A stretch of DNA of 64,000 nucleotides from Leishmania infantum JPCM5 (lineage: Eukaryota > Euglenozoa > Kinetoplastea > Trypanosomatida > Trypanosomatidae). The translations under genes were made by a program, and so were the position numbers. The stretch is from positions 253,001 through 317,000 of the forward strand of contig NC_009398.2 in the NCBI RefSeq assembly GCF_000002875.2. Reading direction: 5' to 3'. Positions 54,744-64,000 of the stretch are shown here, one piece after another. The notes beneath the pieces are model-generated. The model searched no databases, was not told the origin of the DNA, and was given only the letters and a program-made list of their open reading frames with translations. The stretch's first letter is position 1. Each line of letters starts with the position of its first letter.

Positions 54744-55626
54744 GACGTGCGCGCCCGTGCCCCACAAAAAGAAATGCGCGTGCGTGCGTATGCTCTTGCT
54801 ACCGAGGTTACGCGTGCGTTGCCGTGCCGATGATGCCGATCGACAAGGCAACGCGCATTCGAGGTGCCGAGAGTTGACAAGGGCATAGGCCAACAGAGAG
54901 AGGAGGGGGGAGAGATGCGGCAACAGACAAGACCAGTGGATCATTGGCGTGCAGACAAGGCACCGTGCAGCTTCATGTCGGTGATCCTTGGCATGCGCGC
55001 GCAGAGCGGCCCAAGGCAGAGGACAAGCTCTACGCGCCTGTTGGAGGCCCTCTACACCGACGCAGGTCTGCATCTGCTGTCTTCTCTTCACGTTCCTTTC
55101 AGCTCCCTCTCTGAATCTGAGCCACCTCACCGGAACAACCGGAGAAAGTGAGATGCGGTGCGCCCGCCCTCCCCGCGGGAGGGGGGGGGGCTCGTCTCTC
55201 CCATTCCTTTCGCGATTTCGCTTTTGCAGAGAATGCCAGAGAGCGTGCACGCGTGTGCCCGTGTGCTCCTGCGCGCCCCTCCACCGTCCACTGTCCACCA
55301 CCACCACGACACACACACAAAATACATAACACCAGCGCTTCCGCAGACACTCAACATAGCCAACAAAGAGCGCGAAGAAGGGGAAAAACGAGGAAAGGGT
55401 GCACGCGGGATAAGGAGACGTGGGCGAGAGGGAGCTGCTGCACGACGCCATACGTGCACGGCATTACGGCGCTCTCTCTCTCTCGCTCACACAAACACAT
55501 ACACATGTATGCATATATGTGTACATACAGATGCATATATATAAATAGAGAGGACACCGAAAGGGGTGGGGTAGTGGGGGGGGCTGAAGGCGGCGAGATA
55601 AAAAGCACCATCATCCTTGTCGCTTG
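54744..55626. other. Intergenic, GTPase / large unknown gene
   Basis: Contains CA/TA tracts (55485-55545). The open frame on the minus strand here is judged untranslated leader of the large gene. No further gene seen. Confidence 0.6.
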
Positions 55627-56880
55627 TCAGCACCCCCACCCTCCACTACATGCAGGCGAGGCTTCGTATGCACCGGAACCCGCTTCAGAGCTGCCGAAGC
55701 CTCTTAGGTCCAGCGTCTTCTTGGCATGTGAAGACGGCTGCCGCTGCAACCGGCCAGCCGAAGGAGAGGCGCCGGTATACCCGCTCACCAGCGGCGTCGA
55801 CACCACGCGTGACAGTGGCAATGAAGCACCGTCTCCGTCGGGCCAGCCGCGGCGTCCCTCAGCGCCATCCGTCAAATCCGCCGAAGAGGCAGAGGCAACG
55901 GCAGCTGCCGTTTGCATCTGCGCCTCTCGCACTGAGGCACCACTGACGTGGCTGCTGCACCTTGTCTGATATCTGCCGGAGAAAATGCCGTTGTTATGCA
56001 GCGATGCTGCTTGCACGGCATCTACAGCGAGTATGAGGTGCGTGAAGGCTTCCAGCACTCCTTTCCCTGATAGCGCCGACGTCATAAAGTTTCGCATGCC
56101 CATCGCGTGTGAGATGCGATCCGCTTCCTGCTGCAGCGCCTCGAGCGAGCCCGCAGTCGTCGACGTTGCGGCTGCGTTCGCGTCCAGCAAGTCCAGCTTA
56201 GCGCCAACGACGACGCACACGCAGTTGTCGCGCGCCAGCTGTGTCACCTGCGCTGCCCAACGTGGAACGCTCAGCAGTGACTCGTGCCGTGTCACATCGT
56301 ACACGATGATGGCGCCGACCGCGTTGCGGTAGAAGGCGTTGCTGATGACGCCCGCGTTGCGCTCCTGGCCGGCAGTATCCCAGAGCTGCAGCACGACTGT
56401 CTCGGTGACGCCGACAGGCCCAGATGGAATTCCGACCTCCCGAGAGCAGAACTCCACCCCGATCGTGGAGGGCAGCGCCGGGTCGTACTCGTTGTAGCAG
56501 TACCGGTGCATGAGATTCGACTTGCCCACGCCTGCCTCGCCGACGATAAGCACCTTGTACGTCCGCAGAAATTCGTTGTGCCGGCCGACCGCGGATGGCA
56601 TGAGCAGCGCTCCGCCAGCGTTTGCAAATGCATCACTTCCGATCGAGATGCTAAGAGGACGCGGACTGGCGACGTGGGTGCTGCTTGCCGGCGGTGCAAT
56701 CGCACCTGCGTCAAAGGAGATCGACGGGCCACCCACGGACACGATCGAAGAGGCGGCGGCGTGGGATGCCGTAACCAGCGAGGAAGACGGCGCACCAATC
56801 ACCGAGGCCCGGTGGGCGGTCGCTACGCTCTCCATGTCCTGCAAGTGGTCAGCATCGCGGGCGTCATCCTGCTTGTCCAT
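55627..56880 (-). CDS. Rab/Ras-like small GTPase with long extensions, 417 aa
   Basis: The GTPase domain spans about residues 107-290. P-loop GEAGVGKS (G114-S121), switch I threonine T139 in PSTIGVEF, G3 DTAGQER (D168-R174). Box G4 reads GAKLD (A227, K228, D230) where NKxD or TKxD is usual, and G5 is SAL rather than SAK (from S268). It is about twice the size of a typical Rab (~210 aa), with a ~105-residue Ser/Ala-rich N-terminal extension and a ~125-residue low-complexity C-terminal one. It ends with a single Cys (GGWGC), so classical CC/CxC prenylation is not evident. Role probably in vesicle traffic or cilium/flagellum biology by family analogy. The exact subfamily is unknown. Confidence 0.9.
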   Translation of the reverse strand: MDKQDDARDADHLQDMESVATAHRASVIGAPSSSLVTASHAAASSIVSVGGPSISFDAGAIAPPASSTHVASPRPLSISIGSDAFANAGGALLMPSAVGRHNEFLRTYKVLIVGEAGVGKSNLMHRYCYNEYDPALPSTIGVEFCSREVGIPSGPVGVTETVVLQLWDTAGQERNAGVISNAFYRNAVGAIIVYDVTRHESLLSVPRWAAQVTQLARDNCVCVVVGAKLDLLDANAAATSTTAGSLEALQQEADRISHAMGMRNFMTSALSGKGVLEAFTHLILAVDAVQAASLHNNGIFSGRYQTRCSSHVSGASVREAQMQTAAAVASASSADLTDGAEGRRGWPDGDGASLPLSRVVSTPLVSGYTGASPSAGRLQRQPSSHAKKTLDLRGFGSSEAGSGAYEASPACSGGWGC

Positions 56881-58732
56881 CGGGTCCTGCGATGCACACG
56901 GATGGGGGCGCGTCAGCTTGCGTGCAGTGCCGTTTCTCTTTCGAGGAGAAGAAGCAAGTCTCTCCCTTGTCGATGTGAATGACTAAGAGGGGGTATTATC
57001 ACCGCCCCCTCCCCCCCCACAGCGCGACACACACACACACACACACCTGACGACTGTCAAGGCAACACCTCGAGCGAGAGGTAGCAAAAAATATATGAGA
57101 AGGAACCGCAGCGGGCGGCCCACGGCTGCTAGCAAGATGGCTACGATAAAGAGGCAAACACAAGAGCAAGCGATGGCCCACGACTGCAGAGACGTGACGC
57201 AGAGAGCAGCGCTCTGCCCCGCTGTGACACCACACACGACACACACACACACACACACACACGAGAAAAGGAAACACCTGACACAAACGCGCGCACACTC
57301 TCCCTCCCCGCATCGTCAAGATAGCCGAGGCACGTAGGTGGGGTGGGCGGGGTTGGGTTCAGGCAGGGAAGGGGGGGGCGCTGAGGATTGGATCAAGTGA
57401 AGACCATCGAGCACGAGTGGGTGATGGTGGGGTGGAGACGTGTAAAGATACTCAATATCTGCAGACATCCAGACGTCAATGACATTTGGCCGAAAGCAGT
57501 GGAAGGACCGCAGAAAGGCGGAAAATGTGCGCGTGCGCCGGAGACCACACACACAGAAAAGGAAAAGGTGGCGTGTGCACCCCTTTACATCACGAGGCGG
57601 CCAAAGCGGGCGATAAGTCGAAGTGCTGAGGGAAAGGCGTATGATACGAGAAGAGGAAGGCATTATGTGTAAGAGTGGCACCGGCGGACCATGTTGCTGC
57701 AGGGGGAGACCGACGATGATGGTGAGCATGTGCGGCCATCACGTCGATCATTTCATTGCATCCTCTGTGACCCTTGTTCCGCTACGCGTGCGATCCGCGT
57801 TTTTTTTTGTCCGATGTGTCCGCTGCGTGGCGAACGAATGCGATGGCCTCCCTTACCCTCAAGTGGCAGAAAAGGAGAGGAGGGATAGCAGCTGAGCGTC
57901 GATGCGGCCGTTGCCTTATTGCCCTTTGCTCGATTGCACCGCTGTGCCTTGGAGAGCGGCACCGGCAGGGTACATAGACAAGAGAAATACCGGCAGCCTT
58001 ACGCGCACACATACACCTAATACATGCCCATACCATACACATGCACGTGTGTACATCATCCACACACCGGCACACACAGAGGGAGAGAGGGAGGGAGAGC
58101 GCGGCGCAAGCCAGCAAGAGAGAATCCCACGACAAGGAAGACAAGAGAACACAGACAACGGCACAACAACAGCAACCAAACGTACAACAATGCGAATAGG
58201 GCCGCCAGGGGTGGTGGTGGCGAGCGAGGGGAGGGGAGAGCAAAAAAGGAAACGAACACACCGGAATAATAAAACAAAGTGGAATAGCAGCCGTGCGGGG
58301 CACGCGAGGATGAGGAGCGTAACACACAAGGGGGGGGGAAGGGGAGGGGAGTGTGCACCGTTTGTTTATGGACGTCCTCATCGGGCGTGTAAACGCAGTC
58401 GACGATACGCCTCGTCGAACATGCAGGCCTCCGAGCAGAGCCACAAAACCGGAGAGTCGGTGGTGGGGTGGTGTATGAGTTGCTGCCTGGTAAGCCGACA
58501 GCAAGAGGAAGACACGAGACCGCAAAACGAAAGGGATGAATAGGAAATAATCATGACAGACAGAGGCGGGGGAGCAGCGGTATCGTTCGCCCGCTGGAGC
58601 ACTTGCTGCTGCCGTCTTGCCGCTCTTCACACACAGCATCAGCGGGGCGTGCAATGAAAGATGGAAGAACAAGGGAGGGGGGGGGGTAACACACATACAC
58701 ATAGACATGTAATCACAGAGAACCAAAAAATG
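56881..58732. other. Intergenic, 5' of the GTPase gene
   Basis: About 1.85 kb with CA runs (57025-57045, 57240-57262) and purine tracts. A C/T-rich tract on the minus strand (about 56930-56960) may hold the GTPase splice acceptor. No gene supported. Confidence 0.6.
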
Positions 58733-59163
58733 TTTTTTTTTTTCCTTTCAGCGTGCCCGCTCTGCCATGAGCATGACAGCAAAGATTGCGGATGCACAGC
58801 CGTAGTTCGCCCTGGCCCGGCTGCACTGCGGCTACGCCAAGGCACCAGGCCAATCAGCGCTGTGGGGCGTCGTTGAGCTCATTGCCATTCCACCGCATGC
58901 AGCGCAGGCTCAGTCCAGGATCGCGCCCGGCATCATCGCTGCAACGCAGCGAACGCAGAAACGCCGCTGGGGAAAGCATGCCCATGACCGCACGTCTCCT
59001 TCGGCACAGCGCCAGTCCAGGCCTGTCCGCCGGGCACTGAGACTCCGCCAGCCGTGCCCGAGGGGTAGGCTGCAGGCTACCTGGCTTGCCCCATAGCGAG
59101 TGGGAAGAGGAGGGGAGGGCACTGGGCCGCGTGATATTGCGGGGTGAGGTGGCCGGCATCATC
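58733..59163 (-). mobile_element. A-tailed retroposon-like element T, copy 2
   Basis: Inverted, nearly identical copy of 28499-28927 (one substitution noticed in the 5' part, slightly longer A tail, seen here as T tract 58733-58743). In this orientation it is sense with the transcription unit and lies 3' of the His-rich protein gene, starting about 290 bp beyond its stop. Confidence 0.65.
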
Positions 59164-59450
59164 GCCACGGAAGAGGGAGAAAAGACACACGCGAGAAGAG
59201 GGACATTCCCATCACGCAAAGAGGCACAGATGCCATGGTGCTTGCCGGGCGAGGATTCGACATACTGGGGATGGGAGCCGAAAAGGGCAGAGGGCGATAA
59301 GCACATCACCCACCTCTGGGACGCGCAGACAGGCACGCACAGCCACGCACAGACGGATATACCTATGCATGCTGAAGAATGCAGAGATGAGCGCACGCCC
59401 TCCCCCTCCTCCCTCCCCTCACCGCCTCTGCCCGGCATTCCGCCGTTGAA

Positions 59451-60737
59451 TCAGAAGGCGAAGAGAAAAGCTCCAAAGAGGGTCGACACAAACAGGGACA
59501 TCATCGCCACGGCTCCCCTCGCACTGTTCTCGTTACTCGGGATGTCGTTGCCTACTTCGGCGGCCACGATCAGGCAGTCTTCGCGCAACCTGCCCTCCTG
59601 CAGCGCCCTCATGAGAGCCGCCTTCGAGTCCCGGCTGTTAGCCATGAGGCAGCGACGCCGCAGATCTTCTTCTGACAGCGTCGTCGATGTGACACTTTTG
59701 ACATCAGCGGACACGAGCACCGCGGCGGCGACGCCATCGCTGCGACGCTCGATGGCGTCGTGCTCCGCATCCGCTACTTCAATGACCGGCTGCGGTGCCG
59801 CGGCTAGGCTGCGCACACCTTGTTCTGGCTGTCTTAGGAGCACCGATAAACCGTGACCGCGGTGCACATGGCTGTGGCCAGCGCGCCTGCGCCCGTGCAG
59901 GCCACCTCTACTGTGACCATGAGCCGAATGCTCCCGCGACCGCCGGCTGTAATGCGGCGCCCTACGCTGCCGCGAGGCATGCGTGCCGACGCCGTGCTCG
60001 TGGCCTTCGACCTTGTCCTCGGCGACAGCCTCCTCCTCGAAGCGGATCACAAGACGGAGGGAGTCGAGAGGGATGCGGGGCGGCTCCGCGCCAGCGTATG
60101 TTGCGGCCGCATTGTCAACGGCTCCGTCTGCCATTGCCTTGCGTTTCTGGGGCGACGTGGTGGCTGCTGGTGTACAGCGTTCGGTACGACAGTGGCGCTT
60201 CTTCAGGAGAGCTGCGTTCTGTGGCGCGTGAACAGTGGCGTGGCCACGATGATGGTCACCAGCCGGTGTTGAATTCAGACCCGGGTGGACGCGGGACTGT
60301 GCTCCTCGTGGCGATGACGACCCGCACTCGAGGGTTTCCTCACGGGCCTCCGTTAGCGGTGCGAAGCGCCGCGGGCGCGGGTGTGCGATCTTCTTGCCGT
60401 CTCTAGGGATCAGCTGATCGCCGTCGAGGAGGTACCACTTCTGCTCGTTCATCTCGCGCACCATCTGTCTGCGCAGCGCATGCGCGTTCAATTCCTTCAC
60501 ATCCAACGCCGCTTTTACCGCTGCGCTCGCCAACCGTGCTGACCGAACGTGCGTGTCCTCATGCGCCGTGACAGGATGATCGTCCACCGCCTTCGCTGCG
60601 AGTGAGGCGCTGGAGCACGTCGCGGGAAGCAGGAGCGCCAGCATCAGTGCTACCTCCAGAACACGCAGCAAAACGTGACCGCTGCGCCGGTGTCTCCTGA
60701 CCCTCGCCGCACTTGATGAGGTCTTCCAAGCAGCCAT
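59451..60737 (-). CDS. Hypothetical His-rich secretory/membrane protein, 428 aa
   Basis: Family not recognised. The frame extends 13 codons upstream only from a GTG, so the ATG at 60737 (MAAWKTSS) is used. It lies about 50 bases after a strong pyrimidine tract and CCAG. An N-terminal hydrophobic stretch (about 21-47) after an Arg-rich start looks like a signal peptide or anchor. The middle is polar, with a His-rich section (about 245-295). The C-terminus ends in a hydrophobic segment (408-428) directly at the stop, preceded by small polar residues (SNENSARG). This could be a tail anchor or a GPI-attachment signal. Function unknown. Confidence 0.75.
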   Translation of the reverse strand: MAAWKTSSSAARVRRHRRSGHVLLRVLEVALMLALLLPATCSSASLAAKAVDDHPVTAHEDTHVRSARLASAAVKAALDVKELNAHALRRQMVREMNEQKWYLLDGDQLIPRDGKKIAHPRPRRFAPLTEAREETLECGSSSPRGAQSRVHPGLNSTPAGDHHRGHATVHAPQNAALLKKRHCRTERCTPAATTSPQKRKAMADGAVDNAAATYAGAEPPRIPLDSLRLVIRFEEEAVAEDKVEGHEHGVGTHASRQRRAPHYSRRSREHSAHGHSRGGLHGRRRAGHSHVHRGHGLSVLLRQPEQGVRSLAAAPQPVIEVADAEHDAIERRSDGVAAAVLVSADVKSVTSTTLSEEDLRRRCLMANSRDSKAALMRALQEGRLREDCLIVAAEVGNDIPSNENSARGAVAMMSLFVSTLFGAFLFAF

Positions 60738-61623
60738 CGGGCCCAGAGCTTGGAGGAAGGCACCAACCAGTCGCACTCGTCAACGTCTGGCGAAAACAGA
60801 GGAGAAGGGGAAGACACGTTACAGATTCGAGCGTGCAGCAAGGGAGGGGATGCAGAGCTGGCGGGACACACACACACACACACTCCACGCATGCAGACAC
60901 CCGAACTCCAGCATCAGGAGCGTGTGTGCCATGAGGGGTCGTGGTAAGACCCGAGGAGGGAGGATAGAAGAAGAGAGACAGTAAAGGTACAACGAGAGAG
61001 AAGGGACAGTCAAAGACGCGAGTTCTGACCGTCATCACCTGCACACACACTCACACACAGATATGCATACATCCGTAGCCAAGGCGGGGTACATGTCCTG
61101 GGCACCTTGAAAGTCAAAAAAAAAACCGCACACTGTTGTAGGCGAAAAGAGACGCTGCGCCGCCAGTGAAGTTGTCATGCGCCCACGACCGCTAGCGCGT
61201 GCTCTCGCTCTTCCGTCTTTCTTGCACGTCTTGTTCGATCTCCTTTGTTATGGAAAGGCACGACATGGTGGAGGACATCCGCCCCTCCCCGACAGCGTTA
61301 AGGGCGAGCATACCCGCATAACGAGCTCGTCAGGCGGTGATGCTGCGGACCACCCAACGCCGGTGCAGCGATGCACAACAACAAAACATGCCCGCATTCG
61401 ACGGCTCCAGAAATGGGTGCCGCCGTCCTTCACCACATCAAGGGCAGCATTCGAGGCATTCACAGACACGCAGACACATCGGAAACGACACAACAACATC
61501 AACAACAGAAATGCACGTCTGCATCATTCGCCAGCCCCGGTACGTCGACGTTAGGGAAGGAGGGGAAGAAGGAGGAGGAAGGGAGAGGGGTCGTGCGTAC
61601 GCACGCACGCACACCTGTCGGGG
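60738..61623. other. Intergenic, bL21m / His-rich gene
   Basis: Contains the splice acceptor above and CA tracts (60868-60885). Otherwise no gene supported. Confidence 0.6.
60787..60816 (-). promoter_or_regulatory. Candidate trans-splice acceptor of the His-rich gene
   Basis: The minus strand reads TCTTCCCCTTCTCCTCTG then TTTTCGCCAG (AG at 60788-60787), about 49 bases before the ATG. Strong match to the usual pyrimidine-tract-AG signal. Confidence 0.6.
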
Positions 61624-62184
61624 CTACTTCTCCGTCTGAGGGGCCTCCATCATCTCTAGAAAAGCTGAGGCCCCTTCCACCTTATCCCAGTCCTTTGGGT
61701 AGTACAAGTCGTAGCCATCATTGGCCGTGAAGACCGGGTTCGGGTGCCTGTCTGCGTGGAAGTCCTTCAGCAGTACACCGTCGTACTTGTCGAGCTCGCC
61801 TAACACCGTCGGCTCGTAGACCACCTCACGGATGCGCAGTATTGTAGCCGCGTGCTGCGCGTCCACCCATCGCAAGCGTCGGCGCCCTGGCGTGGAGAAG
61901 AGCGACACCACATTGCGCATACGCTTCTGTTCTTCAACGTCCGCGGTCACCCGCACGTGCTCCAGCAGCGGCCGGCCAACGGCGGTAAAACGCGGTCCGC
62001 CGACCATGAGCACCTTCTTGAGCGCTATTCGGCTCCCAATGGGCGCGCGCAGACGCTGAACAGCGATGACGTCGCCGGGGCTGATCTTGTACTGGTGATT
62101 GCCGCAGTACACGATAGCAAACTTGGGCCCCTCGATGAGGGGCTGCAGCGCCTTGGCGATCGTGGGGTTGGCAGATCGCAACAT
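61624..62184 (-). CDS. MRPL21: Mitochondrial large-subunit ribosomal protein bL21m, 186 aa
   Basis: The N-terminal half matches ribosomal protein L21: FAIVYCGNHQYKISPGD (about 22-38) corresponds to the bacterial segment that carries GGKQY, followed by a basic-hydrophobic stretch (IGSRIALKKVLMVGG) and VGRPLLEHVRVTADV (69-83). It is longer than bacterial L21 (~103 aa), with a ~90-residue C-terminal extension (LGELDKYDGVLLKDF..., YYPKDWDKVE) as is common for kinetoplastid mitoribosomal proteins. The start at 62184 follows a splice acceptor by 11 bases. The frame further upstream begins only with TTG. The N-terminus (MLRSANPTIAKAL) is compatible with mitochondrial import. Confidence 0.85.
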   Translation of the reverse strand: MLRSANPTIAKALQPLIEGPKFAIVYCGNHQYKISPGDVIAVQRLRAPIGSRIALKKVLMVGGPRFTAVGRPLLEHVRVTADVEEQKRMRNVVSLFSTPGRRRLRWVDAQHAATILRIREVVYEPTVLGELDKYDGVLLKDFHADRHPNPVFTANDGYDLYYPKDWDKVEGASAFLEMMEAPQTEK

Positions 62185-62844
62185 GGCCGACTTGACTAGG
62201 GAGGGAAGGAGCAAAGGACAACAAATCAAATAGTGGGGGGGGGGCGCGCGCGCGGAGACTTAGCCCAAGCGTGCGCTCCATCCACAGTGTTGACGAGGTA
62301 CAGCCGCCCGGGGTGCGTGATGCGGTCGTGTGTGGGGCGCAACGGAGACAGCGCCACACGAGCCGCGTGCGTTTTGCGTCACTTATTCGGATAAAGAGAA
62401 GAAACAATCCGGCGAGGAGACAAGGTGTGGGGATGACGGAGCAGTTTCGACCTGCAGTGGTCAGATGAATGACGGGCGATATGCGCAGGCATGAAAGACA
62501 CGCCACCCCTCCCGGCGCTAAAGTGCGTGCGTGGCGGGTGGTCATGAGTGTTCGGGGCGGACGCACAGCCCGAGAGAAAAGAGGAAGGGAGGGAGCCTTC
62601 TGGAGTGCACTTCTCCTCCACAATGCTTGGTCGGTCGACGGAGCAACACTGCTATGGAGAGAGCGAGTGCTCCCACTGGCAAAACACATCGACAGAGAGA
62701 GAGAGGGTTGAAGAGAGTTTCAAGTGTGACGGCACGCGTGCTCACTTCGTGCTGCGCCGGCACCTCGCCGTTTCCCTTCTTCCCTTGCCAGTGCCGCCTT
62801 TCTCAGGAAACATGGCGGCACGCGAAAGGGTGCGCAGGACGCCC
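62185..62844. other. Intergenic between coiled-coil gene and bL21m
   Basis: About 660 bp including a G/GC run (62234-62252) and mixed sequence. Holds the acceptor above. No other gene seen. Confidence 0.6.
62196..62215 (-). promoter_or_regulatory. Trans-splice acceptor of the bL21m gene
   Basis: The minus strand reads TTGCTCCTTCCCTCCCTAG (AG at 62197-62196), 11 bases before the ATG. Clear pyrimidine-tract-AG signal that also decides the start codon. Confidence 0.65.
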
Positions 62845-64000
62845 TTAAAGCGAGGTGTAGCGCTGCCGGTACTCGTTGGGCGTCAGCCGCTTTCGCTCCG
62901 TGGTGCCTGGCGGACTTGCCGCGCTGCTGTGGCTGCCGGGGTGGGGGTCCCACAGGAGGGCAATGGGGCTTCTGTAGCCTTCCAGCAGCGTCGGGTCGCG
63001 TGCCTGCCACGCCCGCGATGGCGTTCGCAGTGGGGACCGGGATGACCACGACGCCGTGGCCATGGGCAGTGGAGGCGGAGGTTGGGGCAGACGTGCGGCG
63101 GCTGCGATCCCGTTCCCGTTGCACATTTCTTCTTGCGCCACAAGCTTCTGCAGGGTCGATACCACCTGCTGGTCCGCTGCGTGCACCTCTTCAAGCTGGT
63201 GAACGCGTTCCTCAAGGCTGGCGATGTGGCGCGCCTTGCGCTGCAGCTCATAGCGCAGCCCTAGCGGGTCGTCGACAGAGACGACCACCATCTCCGGTTG
63301 TGCTCGTGGCCCAGCACTCGCGGCCTGCACGGGGGCAACGGCGTCCGGCGCAGGGGGTTGACCGTGACGCTTTTCCCGGCCTCGGCTTCTTCTCTCGTTT
63401 TTTCGTTCCGACCCCACCGTAGGGGTGCCGGCAGCAGTTGGCGACGGGGACACCCGTGAGGGTGTCTGCTGCGGCTGCCGCACCGCGCCGATGATGCTAC
63501 ACGCGCCCACCATCAGCTGTGTCTTTGCTTCCATCCACTTCAATAAGCACGTCTCGCGCGCTGACAACCAGCTTCGGGCGCGTTGCTGTGCGTGCGCCTC
63601 CTGAGCTGCCCGCGCGCGCAGGAGCTGCCTGTTGGCCTCCTCCGCGGCCTGCATCGCGGCAAGCGTGCGTGCATGCGCCTGCTCCTCGCGTCGAAGAGCA
63701 TCGGCAATGTCTTGAGCTCGCTGCTCAGCTCGGCTTACTTGACCTTGAGCACTCACAAGCGCCGCCTTGTGTGCTGCTGTGTCGGCGGCTCGCGCCAACT
63801 TCTCGGACTGCAACTCTTCCTCTAAGCGCCGCCGAAGCTCATCATGGGCAGACCTGCCCTCCTGTAACGTGGCTATGGTGCGCATATGTGTCTCTGCCTC
63901 TCGACGGAGAGCATCCTCAGCCTTCTCCACAGCTTCTTGCTGTTGTGCACGCGCTGCCTCCAGCTCCACTTTCAACGTTTCTATGCGGTCTCGTTGTCGG
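62845..64000 (-). CDS. Coiled-coil protein, C-terminal part, 5' end outside window
   Basis: The frame is open to the window edge with no convincing ATG start, so only the C-terminal ~385 residues are visible. The first ~140 visible residues are Glu/Ala/Arg/Gln-rich with heptad-like spacing (LKVELEAARAQQQE, LRREEQAHARTLAAMQAAEEA), a long coiled coil. A short folded-looking section follows (WLSARETCLLKWMEAKTQL), then a Pro/Ser/Arg-rich linker, a second coiled coil (ELQRKARHIASLEERVHQLEE), and a low-complexity tail ending EYRQRYTSL. Likely a cytoskeletal or scaffold protein. Function unknown. Confidence 0.85.
   Translation of the reverse strand, partial: RQRDRIETLKVELEAARAQQQEAVEKAEDALRREAETHMRTIATLQEGRSAHDELRRRLEEELQSEKLARAADTAAHKAALVSAQGQVSRAEQRAQDIADALRREEQAHARTLAAMQAAEEANRQLLRARAAQEAHAQQRARSWLSARETCLLKWMEAKTQLMVGACSIIGAVRQPQQTPSRVSPSPTAAGTPTVGSERKNERRSRGREKRHGQPPAPDAVAPVQAASAGPRAQPEMVVVSVDDPLGLRYELQRKARHIASLEERVHQLEEVHAADQQVVSTLQKLVAQEEMCNGNGIAAAARLPQPPPPLPMATASWSSRSPLRTPSRAWQARDPTLLEGYRSPIALLWDPHPGSHSSAASPPGTTERKRLTPNEYRQRYTSL

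Noticed and set aside
54744..55451. 236-codon N-terminal extension of the large unknown protein
   Set aside because: Composition is that of untranslated DNA (CVCVVVVV, Arg/Pro-rich). The ATG at 54743 begins ordinary protein-like sequence.
59086..59856. 256-codon plus-strand frame overlapping element T and the His-rich gene
   Set aside because: Antisense to both the element and the gene. No homology or domain features.
1..64000. tRNA, rRNA, snRNA or CRISPR features
   Set aside because: I looked for cloverleaf-like box A/B pairs, conserved rRNA stretches and regularly spaced direct repeats with spacers and saw none that I could support by eye.

Overview
The window looks like nuclear DNA of a trypanosomatid, almost certainly a Leishmania. 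It is GC-rich and full of CA/GA/TA microsatellites. Every convincing protein gene lies on the minus strand, as in one long polycistronic unit. Several starts are preceded, on the coding strand, by a pyrimidine tract and an AG, the usual trans-splice acceptor. Nothing bacterial (operons, Shine-Dalgarno sites, CRISPR, IS elements) is present. The species cannot be fixed from sequence alone.

About 4.9-47.1 kb is a cluster of ten visible ELO-type fatty acid elongase genes, and an eleventh is very probably lost in an assembly gap. ELO-1 to ELO-3 lie in 3,115-bp tandem units, each carrying a ~636-bp interspersed module (here called S). ELO-4 to ELO-6 and ELO-10 are single divergent copies. ELO-7 to ELO-9 are mosaics with near-identical 3' halves and different 5' halves. 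The cluster could cover successive chain-length steps of endoplasmic-reticulum fatty acid elongation, the main route of fatty acid synthesis in trypanosomatids.

The left 3.8 kb is a different tandem array (~2,005-bp period, unit B) with the same S module and no elongase. Each B unit carries a small minus-strand coding candidate whose structure suggests a 76-residue membrane protein read from two exons around a 210-bp GT-AG intron. This would be remarkable because cis-introns are extremely rare in these organisms. An alternative is a single 146-residue frame.

Three ~100-N gaps (3,766-3,866, 9,158-9,258, 12,717-12,816) all fall inside the tandem arrays. Comparison of their flanks with intact units predicts the true missing lengths.

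The right third (48.9-64 kb) holds non-elongase genes on the same strand: a 1,950-residue unknown protein with a CxxC/CxxC zinc-binding motif, a Rab/Ras-like GTPase with long extensions, a His-rich secretory or membrane protein, mitochondrial ribosomal protein bL21m, and the C-terminal part of a coiled-coil protein running off the edge. A decayed minus-strand gene is suspected at 43.5-45.4 kb. A ~430-bp A-tailed retroposon-like element occurs twice, inverted, 30 kb apart.
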